From CAYZMS01 sp964479625 (GTDB lineage: Bacteria > Bacteroidota > Bacteroidia > Chitinophagales > Saprospiraceae): a DNA stretch of 64,000 nt. Shown here piece after piece: positions 44,028-52,122 of the stretch. The notes below the pieces were generated by a model that was not told the origin of the DNA, did no database searches, and worked only from the letters and a program-made list of their open reading frames with translations. Position numbers and translations under genes: made by a program. Positions within the stretch are counted from its first letter, which is position 1. Each line of letters begins with the position of its first letter. The DNA lies in NCBI GenBank assembly GCA_964479625.1, contig CAYZMS010000016.1, positions 1-64,000 on the forward strand, in the 5' to 3' direction.

Positions 44028-44612
44028 TTATTTCAAATCCAGAATATTACCCATTTCAAAACAGGTACGGCAACGCGGTTCATATTTATCCTTTTCACCG
44101 AGAACGATGGTAGATTCCTGCCCGCTTAGGCGATAGGTATGGGTTGCCAGGTTCCCGCAATGCGGACAAATAGCGTGTAATTTGGTAATGTATTCCGCCA
44201 CTGCAAGGATCTGGGGCATGGGTCCGAAGGGCTTCCCCCTAAAGTCCATATCCAGGCCGGCCACAATGACCCGTATCCCCCTCAGGGCAAGCACCTGGCA
44301 ATGTTCCGGTAGTTCTTCATCAAAAAACTGAGCCTCATCGATACCTACGGTATTCGTTCCCTCCGGCACCTTCAAAATGGTTTTAGCATGATCGATCGGT
44401 TGGGAAAGGACAAAATTCGCATCGTGGGAAACCACCTTTTGTTCATCGTAGCGGGTATCCAGGCTCGGCTTGAAAATCTCTACCCGCTGCCTGGCATAGG
44501 TCGATCGCTTCAAACGCCGAATGAGCTCTTCCGTTTTACCCGAAAACATGGATCCACATATAACTTCTATCCATCCTGTGCGTTGCCCTTTAAAGTGTGG
44601 TTCAAGAAACAT
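44028..44612 (-). CDS. tdk: Thymidine kinase (type II)
   Basis: Phosphorylates thymidine to dTMP in the salvage pathway. The 194-residue chain has the P-loop GSMFSGKTEEL, the Walker B-like VGIDEAQFF, GLDMDFRGKPFGPM and two zinc-binding CxxC pairs (CPHC and CRTC). Normal size for the TK1-like family. Located 44 nt upstream of purH on the same strand; both are nucleotide genes and may be co-transcribed, though a -7 box between them suggests purH can also start alone. Confidence 0.95.
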   Translation of the reverse strand: MFLEPHFKGQRTGWIEVICGSMFSGKTEELIRRLKRSTYARQRVEIFKPSLDTRYDEQKVVSHDANFVLSQPIDHAKTILKVPEGTNTVGIDEAQFFDEELPEHCQVLALRGIRVIVAGLDMDFRGKPFGPMPQILAVAEYITKLHAICPHCGNLATHTYRLSGQESTIVLGEKDKYEPRCRTCFEMGNILDLK

Positions 44613-44722
44613 TGCTTACCTTTACATGGGTGATAAATGACAGGTGAGGGATGAGGATTCCTTCCTTATCAGCTGTTGCCCATCACTAATGAAGACTGAA
44701 AAACGTAAAAATACATTTTTGC

Positions 44723-45469
44723 ATGAACAGTAAAAAAGCAGGGACCGTCCTTAGAAAGATCAATTCTTTATATGGAAGTATTGATTTCGAAGAAGAGGGC
44801 ATCTCTTCGATCGAACGAGACCTAATGCTTAATTACATCAGACAGTTGTACGAGTGCTTTATGGAGGTGGACGAAGCGCCCGTTCGCAAACCCGTAAAAA
44901 AGATAGCGCCATTACCCGAACCGCCAGCTTCCCCTTCGAAAAAGGATATTCCACTTGAAATAGAGTCGACCGCACCCAAACCAGAGTCCAGAGACTTTTC
45001 CCACAATTCCCGCCCCGCAAGTGAGTCGCCGACACCACCGGTCAATGAGCCTATCGAAAGGGTATCTCCCGCTGTGCAACCCGATAAATTCAAAGTAACG
45101 CCTCCCATTACGGAGCGCTCTGACCCTGGTTCCCCTTTCCAGACTGGAACGGCGGACCTCAGTGCAGATATGGAGCCCCTATTTGCCTTTCGAAAAGCTA
45201 CTGAATTGTCTGAGCGGCTGAGCGAACAGCCCATTTCAGACCTGAGCAGAGCGCTTTCTATCAATGACCGCCTGCTTTATACCAATGAATTATTCGGAAG
45301 GAATATCCAGGCCCTGGAAGATACCCTGAGGGACTTAAATCGGTTTTCGACCATGGATCAGGCCCAGCGGTATTTAATTGACCTGGCCAGGAAATACGAT
45401 TGGATGAAAGAGGAACGCAAGGAAGTTGCCCAGGCATTTGTAAAATTGGTCCGCAGACGTTATTTGTAA
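44723..45469 (+). CDS. Conserved Bacteroidota protein of unknown function
   Basis: A 248-residue soluble protein. A short helical N-terminus (residues 1-50) is joined by a long proline-rich, probably disordered linker (about 52-150) to a conserved C-terminal helical block: LSRALSINDRLLYTNELFGRN, LRDLNRFSTMDQAQRYLIDLARKYDW, EVAQAFVKLVRRRYL. This block occurs in many Bacteroidota proteins without known role. A disordered tether with two structured ends suggests an adaptor. It lies 63 nt upstream of pfkA on the same strand. Confidence 0.6.
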   Translation: MNSKKAGTVLRKINSLYGSIDFEEEGISSIERDLMLNYIRQLYECFMEVDEAPVRKPVKKIAPLPEPPASPSKKDIPLEIESTAPKPESRDFSHNSRPASESPTPPVNEPIERVSPAVQPDKFKVTPPITERSDPGSPFQTGTADLSADMEPLFAFRKATELSERLSEQPISDLSRALSINDRLLYTNELFGRNIQALEDTLRDLNRFSTMDQAQRYLIDLARKYDWMKEERKEVAQAFVKLVRRRYL

Positions 45470-45532
45470 ACCCAGGTTTACGGGAACCAGGAAAAACCTG
45501 AAAAAAACCATCCACATCTAAAATACAACCCT

Positions 45533-46504
45533 ATGAAAAAGATCGCCGTTTTCACCTCAGGCGGTGACGCTCCGGGTATGAACGCCTGCATCCGGGCTGT
45601 AGTCCGAACCGCTCTGCATTTCAATCTGGAAGCAGTGGGGATCAAAAGGGGGTTTCAGGGTATGATCGAAGGCGATTTTGTGCCCATGCACGCTTATTCA
45701 GTCAGCAATATTTTGCACCTGGGTGGGACCATCCTTCGATCAGCACGCTCCAAGGATTTCCGTACCCCCGAAGGACGAAAAAAAGCATATGACAACCTCA
45801 AGGCACATGACATTGATGGCGTGGTGGTTATTGGCGGAGATGGTAGCTTTACCGGAGCTAAGGTGTTTATGGAAGAATACCCCGACATCCGTTTTGTAGG
45901 ATGCCCAGGCACCATTGACAATGACCTTTACGGAACGGATTTTACCATTGGTTATGATACGGCAATCAATACCGCCATGGATGCCATTGACAAGATCAAG
46001 GACACGGCCAATGCACACGACCGGTTGTTCTTTGTGGAAGTTATGGGGCGTGATGCGGGCTTTATCGCAATGTCAGCAGGTATTGCTACCGGAGCAGAAG
46101 CGGTATTAGTACCCGAACAAAAAACAGATATTGATGAGCTCTGCGGTATCCTTCAGGATTGTTACCAACGAAAAAAAAATTCTACCATAGTAATCGTTGC
46201 AGAAGGAGATGATGCAGGAGGTGCCTTTGATATCGCCGAAAAGGTAGGGCAACGACTGGACCACTACGAAATAAAGGTCTCGGTACTGGGCCATATGCAA
46301 AGAGGGGGGCGCCCCACCTGTATGGAGCGGGTGCGGGCCAGTCAAATGGGCATGGAAGCCGTTCGGGCTCTGCTCAACGGTAAGAATGGCGTAATGATCG
46401 GCATCGTCAAACAGGAAATGGCCTATACCTCCTTCGAACAGGCCATTAAACATCACCTGCCGCTCAACCCAAGCGTGCATGATCTGGTTAGAATTTTGAT
46501 GTGA
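45533..46504 (+). CDS. pfkA: ATP-dependent 6-phosphofructokinase
   Basis: Commits fructose 6-phosphate to glycolysis. The 323-residue length is that of bacterial PfkA. Motifs: TSGGDAPGMNACIRAVVR at the start, VVIGGDGSFTGA (Gly after GGD marks ATP rather than pyrophosphate use), CPGTIDNDLYGTDFTIGYDTAIN with the catalytic Asp, VEVMGRDAGFIA and LGHMQRGGRPTCMERV. All key residues are present. Possibly in one transcript with the upstream gene of unknown function. Confidence 0.97.
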   Translation: MKKIAVFTSGGDAPGMNACIRAVVRTALHFNLEAVGIKRGFQGMIEGDFVPMHAYSVSNILHLGGTILRSARSKDFRTPEGRKKAYDNLKAHDIDGVVVIGGDGSFTGAKVFMEEYPDIRFVGCPGTIDNDLYGTDFTIGYDTAINTAMDAIDKIKDTANAHDRLFFVEVMGRDAGFIAMSAGIATGAEAVLVPEQKTDIDELCGILQDCYQRKKNSTIVIVAEGDDAGGAFDIAEKVGQRLDHYEIKVSVLGHMQRGGRPTCMERVRASQMGMEAVRALLNGKNGVMIGIVKQEMAYTSFEQAIKHHLPLNPSVHDLVRILM

Positions 46505-46600
46505 TCGAATTAAACTGGTGACGAAGGGTTTACAAGATGTAGGCTGCCGTTAGAAAGGCCCTTTAAACCTTCCGTTTGCCCCTTATAAGGCAGGATTATC

Positions 46601-47308
46601 ATGAAACAAAAGGTTTACCAAAGTCTGGTCTGGCCGGCTGGCGCCATTCTTCTATTGTGGGTCATTCATTTGATCCAGGTAGCCACTGGAATAAGCCTGG
46701 CGGGTTTTGGTGTCCGCCCCAGGCATTTAGACGGCTTTTGGGGTATTTTTACCGCCCCTCTGGTTCATGGCAACTGGAGTCACCTTTTTTCGAACACCCC
46801 CCCTTTATTTGCCATGCTGGCCATGGTCCTGTTTTTTTACCGAACCGTTGCGGTTAGCGCGATCAGCCTCATTTACGTACTTACCGGCCTGGCGGTCTGG
46901 GCCTTTGCTTTTAATGCCAATACCTTTCACATCGGAGCCAGTGGAGTGGTGTATGGGTTAGTTTCCTTTGTGTTTTGGAGCGGCGTTTTCCGGCGTAATT
47001 TAAAATCCATCGTATTAGCGCTGATCGTGGTGTTCTATTACAGTTCTATGTTTTTGGGCATACTTCCCGGACAGGAAGGGATTTCCTGGGAAAGCCATTT
47101 GTATGGGGCCATTGTCGGTATGTTGGTTTCCTTTTGGTTTAAGGACCGTATCGAACCGGACGAGCGCCCGGAGCCCCCCTCCTGGGAATTGGAAGCTCCC
47201 CAGGAAGAACGCCCCTTTTTCGACCCAAATGTTTTTGAAAAAACCCGGCAGGAACGCGCCAAAGAACAACGACAGCGGGAAGAAGGAGGCTGGTTCTCCA
47301 ACTGGTAA
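46601..47308 (+). CDS. Rhomboid-family intramembrane serine protease
   Basis: A 235-residue protein with six predicted membrane helices and a long charged cytoplasmic tail (residues 185-235, rich in E, R, Q). Catalytic features are Ser in FHIGASGVVYGL and His in SWESHLYGAIVG; HGNWSHLFSNTPPLFAM is the helix-2 motif. Family members cut membrane proteins within the bilayer. Substrate unknown. The hairpin at 47330-47364 ends the transcript. Confidence 0.92.
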   Translation: MKQKVYQSLVWPAGAILLLWVIHLIQVATGISLAGFGVRPRHLDGFWGIFTAPLVHGNWSHLFSNTPPLFAMLAMVLFFYRTVAVSAISLIYVLTGLAVWAFAFNANTFHIGASGVVYGLVSFVFWSGVFRRNLKSIVLALIVVFYYSSMFLGILPGQEGISWESHLYGAIVGMLVSFWFKDRIEPDERPEPPSWELEAPQEERPFFDPNVFEKTRQERAKEQRQREEGGWFSNW

Positions 47309-47329
47309 GGTGGGCGTTTATGGATGCCC

Positions 47330-47370
47330 CTTGAGCCGAAGCAGTTGCGCTGCTTCGACTCAAGTCTTTA
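47330..47370 (+). terminator. Terminator after the rhomboid gene
   Basis: CTTGAGCCGAAGCAG (47330-47344) pairs with CTGCTTCGACTCAAG (47350-47364), one mismatch, followed by TCTTTA. It begins 22 nt after the rhomboid stop codon. Confidence 0.6.
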
Positions 47371-47418
47371 AAACAAAAAGCTCGCCAGTTCCCTAATCCG
47401 AATTTAACCCAATTGGAA

Positions 47419-48366
47419 ATGGCCCAGGTTCGTCGGCTGGTTTGGATCCTTTCTATGTTGCCTGTTACCGCTTCCGCGCAGGTGGATCCCGGGTATTTTC
47501 AACTTAGCTGGTCCAACGACTTTTTACAGATCACCAGGCCCACCGACCATTATTATACTAACGGATTATCCCTGGCGTACGGCGGACCCTTTTTTCGAAA
47601 TATCCCACTGAACGTTTTACTTTGGTCAGTAGACGACCAAACTACCATTTCCGGCTTGGGACTGACCCAGGATATCTACACCCCCATACAGAAGGATACT
47701 AATGTTTTCCTGCCTGATGACCGGCCCTTTGCTGCAGTGCTTTACCTTTCCGCTACAAAAACAAGCCTGGCTCCCAGTAAAAAAATACGGATGACTTCCG
47801 CACTTCAACTAGGCGTTATCGGTCCTGCTGCCGGTGGGGAAATCCTCCAGAACTTCATTCATGTTCTTTCTCCGGGCAGCGAGTTGGTCGAAGGCTGGCC
47901 CCAACAGATCCGCAATGGTTTGCTGCTTAATTACCAAGTGGAACTGGAAAAGAACCTTTTCCTGAATGACCATTTCCAGATGGAAAGCCGCTCCAAAGGG
48001 CGCATCGGAAGCCTTAATATCGACCTGAGCACCGCTGTAGCGTTCCGGCTAGGACAATTATTTGACAATTACCAACAGGTGCTGCCTTTCCCTTCCTCAA
48101 AGCGAAACGGGTATGCGCATGCCTACGGATTGGCGGGTGTACAGTTGGTTGCCTATGATGGCACCCTTCATGGCAGTTTATTGCACAGGGATGAGCGATG
48201 GGTCGAAGCAGTCCAACCGGAAATCGCGCGGTGGTTTTGGGAAATCGGCCTGGAACTTACCCTCCCTTATGGTGCGCTTCGCTATGGATTGGTCAAAACG
48301 GCGCCAGATTTCGAAGGGGGGCAAACCCACCGATATGGCAAAATTGAATTCAACTGGCGTTTATAA
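47419..48366 (+). CDS. LpxR-like lipid A deacylase (outer membrane)
   Basis: A 315-residue outer-membrane protein with a signal peptide (VRRLVWILSMLPVTASAQ). The ATG at 47419 is preferred over the in-frame TTG at 47413. The family marks are LSWSNDFLQITRPTDHYYTNGLSLAYG (ND and TD-YYTNG, as in LpxR) and LGVIGPAAGGEILQNFIHVL (GVVGP and a conserved His). It ends with the aromatic, C-terminal strand KIEFNWRL. LpxR removes 3'-acyloxyacyl chains of lipid A. It is the first of three plus-strand envelope genes together with a PEGA lipoprotein and a PagL-like protein. Confidence 0.82.
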   Translation: MAQVRRLVWILSMLPVTASAQVDPGYFQLSWSNDFLQITRPTDHYYTNGLSLAYGGPFFRNIPLNVLLWSVDDQTTISGLGLTQDIYTPIQKDTNVFLPDDRPFAAVLYLSATKTSLAPSKKIRMTSALQLGVIGPAAGGEILQNFIHVLSPGSELVEGWPQQIRNGLLLNYQVELEKNLFLNDHFQMESRSKGRIGSLNIDLSTAVAFRLGQLFDNYQQVLPFPSSKRNGYAHAYGLAGVQLVAYDGTLHGSLLHRDERWVEAVQPEIARWFWEIGLELTLPYGALRYGLVKTAPDFEGGQTHRYGKIEFNWRL

Positions 48367-48425
48367 GCCAAAGAAAATATTTACTTTTAAGTTATCTTAA
48401 GCAAAGATACTACCACCCAAACCGA

Positions 48426-48818
48426 ATGAAAAGACCTGTACTTATCATCCTTCTTGGGCTAGCTTTATCAGGCCTGAATAGTTGTGCAACCGTTTTCGGC
48501 AATTTCAGTAATGCGCTGGTTCTCCGATCGGAGGACCCTACTCCCGCTGAAGTTTTCCTGGACGGAGAAAAGATCGGAACGGCACCAGGTAAAATCAAGC
48601 TCCCACCCAACCAAATTCAACATGGTAGTGAGCTGCTGATCACTGCAGACGGTTATCAGGATCAGGCCTACACCCTTCAGCGCCGTCCCAGCCTGCCCTA
48701 TATTTTTGCAGACCTTATCACCACTGCAGGTCTAGGCATGGCGGTCGACTTTATTAGCGGTTCCATTTATCGGCCTCAAAAACGAAAAATCAACTACCAA
48801 TTGAAAACCGAGGAATAG
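48426..48818 (+). CDS. Small PEGA-like lipoprotein
   Basis: A 130-residue lipoprotein (lipobox LNSC, Cys20). The middle, PAEVFLDGEKIGTAPGKIKLPPNQ followed by ADGYQDQAYTLQRR, has the PEGA-repeat pattern of surface and periplasmic proteins. A hydrophobic stretch near the C-terminus (IFADLITTAGLGMAVDFISGSIY) may touch the membrane. The stop is three bases before the ATG of the PagL-like gene, so the two are translationally linked. Possible partner of one of the flanking deacylases; inferred from position only. Confidence 0.7.
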   Translation: MKRPVLIILLGLALSGLNSCATVFGNFSNALVLRSEDPTPAEVFLDGEKIGTAPGKIKLPPNQIQHGSELLITADGYQDQAYTLQRRPSLPYIFADLITTAGLGMAVDFISGSIYRPQKRKINYQLKTEE

Positions 48819-48821
48819 GTC

Positions 48822-50060
48822 ATGCACGCACGAATACTTTTACTTCTTCCCTGCTTTTTCTGGGCAGCCTGTACCAGTGGTCAAACCTTCAATGACTATA
48901 CCAAGCTGGAAATCGATACTGCTTCCAATTATGGCTTTTTTAATTTTATCCAGCTGCGATTGCACAGGGGGTCTAATTTGACCAGTTCGAAAACAGATTG
49001 GGTAGCCGACCTGTATTCCAATAGCGGGTATACTGGTATTGATCTACGTATCGGTTTCCAAACTACCGGCAAATTCGAGTGGGAGCAATTGTTAAAATAC
49101 CCCCAATACGGTTTCGGATTCTCCACCTATTTCTATACAGAACGCGACGTTACTGATCTGCTTGGCCAACCCTCAGCGGTATACGCCTTTGGCAACCTGC
49201 CTTTCTATCGAAGCAAGAACGAAAAATTCTACCTTTCCTTTGATCCCTCTACCGGGCTGGCCTATGACCTAAATGGCTACGATCCGGAGGAAAATCCTTT
49301 TAATGATGCCGAGGGTTCCGACATTTTATTTTACTTCAACTTTGGCTTGTCGGGCGTTCATTTTTTAAGCGAGCGCATGGATCTAAACTATGGTTTAAAC
49401 CTTATCCACTTTTCGAACGGCCGCCTGCGCACGCCCAACCTGGGGGTCAATATGGCTGGTATTGACCTGGGGTTGCGGTATTACTTCAATCCGGTTAGTC
49501 GGTATACCAGTACGGCATATCCCGATTATCAGCCGCAGCTTCGCCCTGGCTTCCAGGAAAGGTACCTTCCCCCTCATGAGGATTACAGCATGTGGAACGT
49601 CTTTTGGGCAGTAGGTATGAACTCTACCACCCGGGATGCCTTCGACGAAGAAACCGGCGAACCCCTTAATGCCCAGGGGCCAAGTTATTTTGCCAGTACG
49701 CTTGGTTTCGAATGGCAGCGCAAATACGGCCGCGTAGCTTCCTGGGGGCTTGGCTTGGATTATCACTTCGATGCCAGCCTGGGAGAGGAATACGAAGGGG
49801 AGGCCTCCTTCTGGGAACGGTCTACTATTGGCTTTGGCCCCTTACACGAACTTTATATAGAACGCTTTAGCATCTTTTTTCAGCCAAGCATTATCATCCT
49901 GGGAACAAAAACGGCACAAGATACCCGCGCAGGTTTCTTCGTCCGGGCCGGGCTTAGGGCAAGAATAACCGATCAACTGTTTGGCCATTTTGCCTTAAAG
50001 ACCTATTCCGGAGCTATTGCTGATTACGTCGAATGGGGCGTAGGGTATTCGTTTTATTAA
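48822..50060 (+). CDS. PagL-like acyloxyacyl hydrolase (lipid A 3-O-deacylase family)
   Basis: A 412-residue outer-membrane beta-barrel with signal peptide (LLLLPCFFWAACTSGQ). The PagL active-site motif is clear: LNYGLNLIHFSNGRLRTPNLGVNMAGIDLGLRYYF with His196 and Ser198. It is about twice the size of PagL; the C-terminal half (from residue 255) repeats the barrel-like pattern and might be a second barrel or extra strands. Removes the 3-O-acyl chain of lipid A in the family. Next to an LpxR-like enzyme, giving two lipid A deacylases of different families in one cluster. Confidence 0.82.
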   Translation: MHARILLLLPCFFWAACTSGQTFNDYTKLEIDTASNYGFFNFIQLRLHRGSNLTSSKTDWVADLYSNSGYTGIDLRIGFQTTGKFEWEQLLKYPQYGFGFSTYFYTERDVTDLLGQPSAVYAFGNLPFYRSKNEKFYLSFDPSTGLAYDLNGYDPEENPFNDAEGSDILFYFNFGLSGVHFLSERMDLNYGLNLIHFSNGRLRTPNLGVNMAGIDLGLRYYFNPVSRYTSTAYPDYQPQLRPGFQERYLPPHEDYSMWNVFWAVGMNSTTRDAFDEETGEPLNAQGPSYFASTLGFEWQRKYGRVASWGLGLDYHFDASLGEEYEGEASFWERSTIGFGPLHELYIERFSIFFQPSIIILGTKTAQDTRAGFFVRAGLRARITDQLFGHFALKTYSGAIADYVEWGVGYSFY

Positions 50061-50254
50061 ACCGCTAAGCTGTACAATACCAGGTGCCCATTGTACAAGG
50101 GCTTGCAAGCAGCTGTAAGCAAAAGGCGAGCAGGCTAAGGCAGCAAAAGATTGACAAAAGTCATGGCCTTTTCCTCTTGACACTGACCAAGTTTAGTTTT
50201 TAAATTCAGAAGACTATTTAAACTTTAAGTTATAGAACTAAAACCACCACCGCT

Positions 50255-50676
50255 ATGATTAACCATTTGTATCCTCACACCCGATTATTTTTTCGTTTGA
50301 TCGGACTCGCTTTCCTGGCCATTCTTCTGGTCCTGTTGGTAAGCTGAAATACCGAAACCCGTTCTGAAGTGGAACGAGGAGAAGCCATGTATGTCTCCTA
50401 CTGCCAGATCTACCATGGGGAAGTGGGAGCCGGAAAGGGAGCAATGGCGGACCTCCTTAAACTTCCCGCGCCCAATCTTACGCAGATTTCCAAACGCTAC
50501 GGCGGGTAGTTCCCGGATGATCGTATCGTATAAACGATCGGATACTGGAGCATACGGATACCGATATGCCGGCCTTCTGGGTAGCTATTAAAAACGGGGA
50601 AAACCTGACCACCGACCAGCAGGTCTCCGATAAAATCGGTGAATTGATCGCTTACCTGAAAACTATTCAGCAATAA
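50255..50676 (+). pseudogene. Cytochrome c lipoprotein, inactivated
   Basis: ATG at 50255 starts a lipoprotein signal (LFFRLIGLAFLAILLVLLVS) that meets TGA exactly where the lipobox cysteine (TGC/TGT) is expected. The same frame continues NTETRSEVERGEAMYVSYCQIYHGEVGAGKGAMADLLKLPAPNLTQISKRYGG. The heme motif CxxCH reads CQIYH (second Cys to Tyr). TAG follows at 50507-50509 and TAA later, and the end is one or two frames away (TDMPAFWVAIKNGENLTTDQQVSDKIGELIAYLKTIQQ, stop at 50674-50676). The pattern is that of a class I cytochrome c of the kind ending YGGDFPD, DIGDTGAYGYTDMPAFW. Clearly decayed. Confidence 0.85.
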
Positions 50677-50709
50677 TCGTTCAGGAGGGCTAAGCGAAAA
50701 GGGATAGGA

Positions 50710-50743
50710 ACTGATTTTCAGCCTTTCGCTGAAAATCAGTTTT
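50710..50743 (+). terminator. Hairpin terminator
   Basis: ACTGATTTTCAGC (50710-50722) and GCTGAAAATCAGT (50728-50740) are perfect complements with a 5-nt loop, followed by TTT. It lies between the dead cytochrome gene and the convergent DUF3037 gene. Confidence 0.6.
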
Positions 50744-50808
50744 CGCCTTTCCCTCGCTCCGTTCCAGTCAAGCTCAGACCAAACCCGGTTGCTCAGTGGC
50801 ATGCAACC

Positions 50809-51210
50809 TTAGGTCTCCTTTTCCTCCAGAAGAACGAACTGTTCAAATAATTCCTCCAGTGTCTGATCCAGATCCTGGCTTAATCCGGGATGTACAAAAG
50901 AGCATTGGAGTACGGTACTCTTGGCTGCCGTCAACCAACGAAAGCGCTCCGGGGCCTCCAACCGGGCAATAGGGCCACCAGCAAGGTCGCCGGCACAGAT
51001 CAGTTTCCAGTTTTCCAGATACCGTTGCAACAATTCCAGATCCAGTTCGGGCCAAAGTGCCAGCAGGCGTTTTTGAGGCAGGTCATACCGCATTTTCAAA
51101 AATGCAGGCCGTTTGCAAAACAGGAGTACCCCCACATTGATACACTCCCCCCGTTCTATCCGCGGGATGACTCTGATCAGGCTGTACTCATAAGCTTGCT
51201 TTCCGGGCAT
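50809..51210 (-). CDS. DUF3037 protein
   Basis: A 133-residue protein with the DUF3037 core: YEYSLIRVIPRIERGECINVGVLLFCKRPAFLKMRY near the N-terminus. Function unknown; DUF3037 genes are regularly found next to HipA-like kinase genes, as here. Its start overlaps the kinase stop codon region by 23 nt, so both are read from one mRNA. It may be the antidote, regulator or substrate of the kinase. Confidence 0.82.
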   Translation of the reverse strand: MPGKQAYEYSLIRVIPRIERGECINVGVLLFCKRPAFLKMRYDLPQKRLLALWPELDLELLQRYLENWKLICAGDLAGGPIARLEAPERFRWLTAAKSTVLQCSFVHPGLSQDLDQTLEELFEQFVLLEEKET

Positions 51211-51979
51211 CTTCAGCTTTTTTGGTGAGCAATTCCAGTTTCGAAAGGCGGATTTTCAGGTATTCCACATAAGCAGCTCGCTTTGCTTCCGGGCTCAGGC
51301 CGGAGCTTTTGTCTTCCAGCCAATCATCGGGAAGTATTGCCGCGATGGCCTCCAACTCCCCTTCCCCTACCTTTTGGTGAATCAGCTCAGCAGCTTCGAA
51401 AAGCAGTTTTGCCTGGGGTAGCAAAACATGATCCTTGATCATTGGAAATCCTCGTTGGGCATGGGAATTCCAATCCCCCCAATTGTGGTGAAAATACAAA
51501 CATGCCCCATGATCGATCAACCATAATTCTCTTTTCCAAAGTAAGAGATTGGTATTGCGTACCGTTCGGTCAATATTGGTGATAAGGCTGTCGAGTAAAA
51601 CGATGATCGAAGCTTCCCGGGGGTTAACTTTCGAAACAGCGGGGTCGTAAGTGATAGCGCCCTCCAGGTAGTGCAACCCCAGATTAAGGCCCACGCTAAA
51701 TCGAAGCAGATCCTGGATCTCCTGATCGGGTTCCAGGCGACCGAAGGCCGCATCCAGTTGGACAAAGACTAATTCAGGGACCTTTAAGCCCAGCAGGCGG
51801 GCCAATTCGCCACCGATCAGTTCTGCCAGGAGGGCATTCTTTCCCTGTCCTGCACCCCGAAATTTGAGCACATAAGGGAAATCATCATCCGCTTCCACGA
51901 TCGCCGGCAAGGACCCCCCCTCCCGAAGGGGTTGTACATATCGTATGGCCTCCACTGTACGAATATCGAGTGCTTGCAT
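51188..51979 (-). CDS. HipA-like kinase
   Basis: A 263-residue protein with HipA-family features: VLKF with the ATP-binding Lys39, EAxxxxLAELIGGELARLLGL, the catalytic loop SLITNIDRTVRNTNLLL (Asp137, Asn142 or Asn144), and LIDHG as the metal-binding Asp156. It lacks the N-terminal domain of full HipA (which has about 440 residues), so it is a compact HipA-like kinase. HipA phosphorylates glutamyl-tRNA synthetase in toxin-antitoxin systems; the target here is unknown. No HipB-like DNA-binding gene is present; DUF3037 overlaps downstream. Confidence 0.8.
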   Translation of the reverse strand: MQALDIRTVEAIRYVQPLREGGSLPAIVEADDDFPYVLKFRGAGQGKNALLAELIGGELARLLGLKVPELVFVQLDAAFGRLEPDQEIQDLLRFSVGLNLGLHYLEGAITYDPAVSKVNPREASIIVLLDSLITNIDRTVRNTNLLLWKRELWLIDHGACLYFHHNWGDWNSHAQRGFPMIKDHVLLPQAKLLFEAAELIHQKVGEGELEAIAAILPDDWLEDKSSGLSPEAKRAAYVEYLKIRLSKLELLTKKAEDARKASL

Positions 51980-52122
51980 AAGGGCAATATACAGGTTTCG
52001 GCCTATTCTCTGGCAAGGGCCAGGCTTTAGCTGTTTTCGAAAACGATCTATCGAAAAATTCGCGCGCCTTTCTCTGTAATTGGGTACCTTTTAGAAGTAT
52101 TCTTTGTTATTTGTTGCCACCT

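Noticed and set aside
50809..51979. Classical HipBA toxin-antitoxin operon
   Set aside because: There is no HipB-like helix-turn-helix gene and the kinase is much shorter than HipA; it is kept as a HipA-like/DUF3037 pair.
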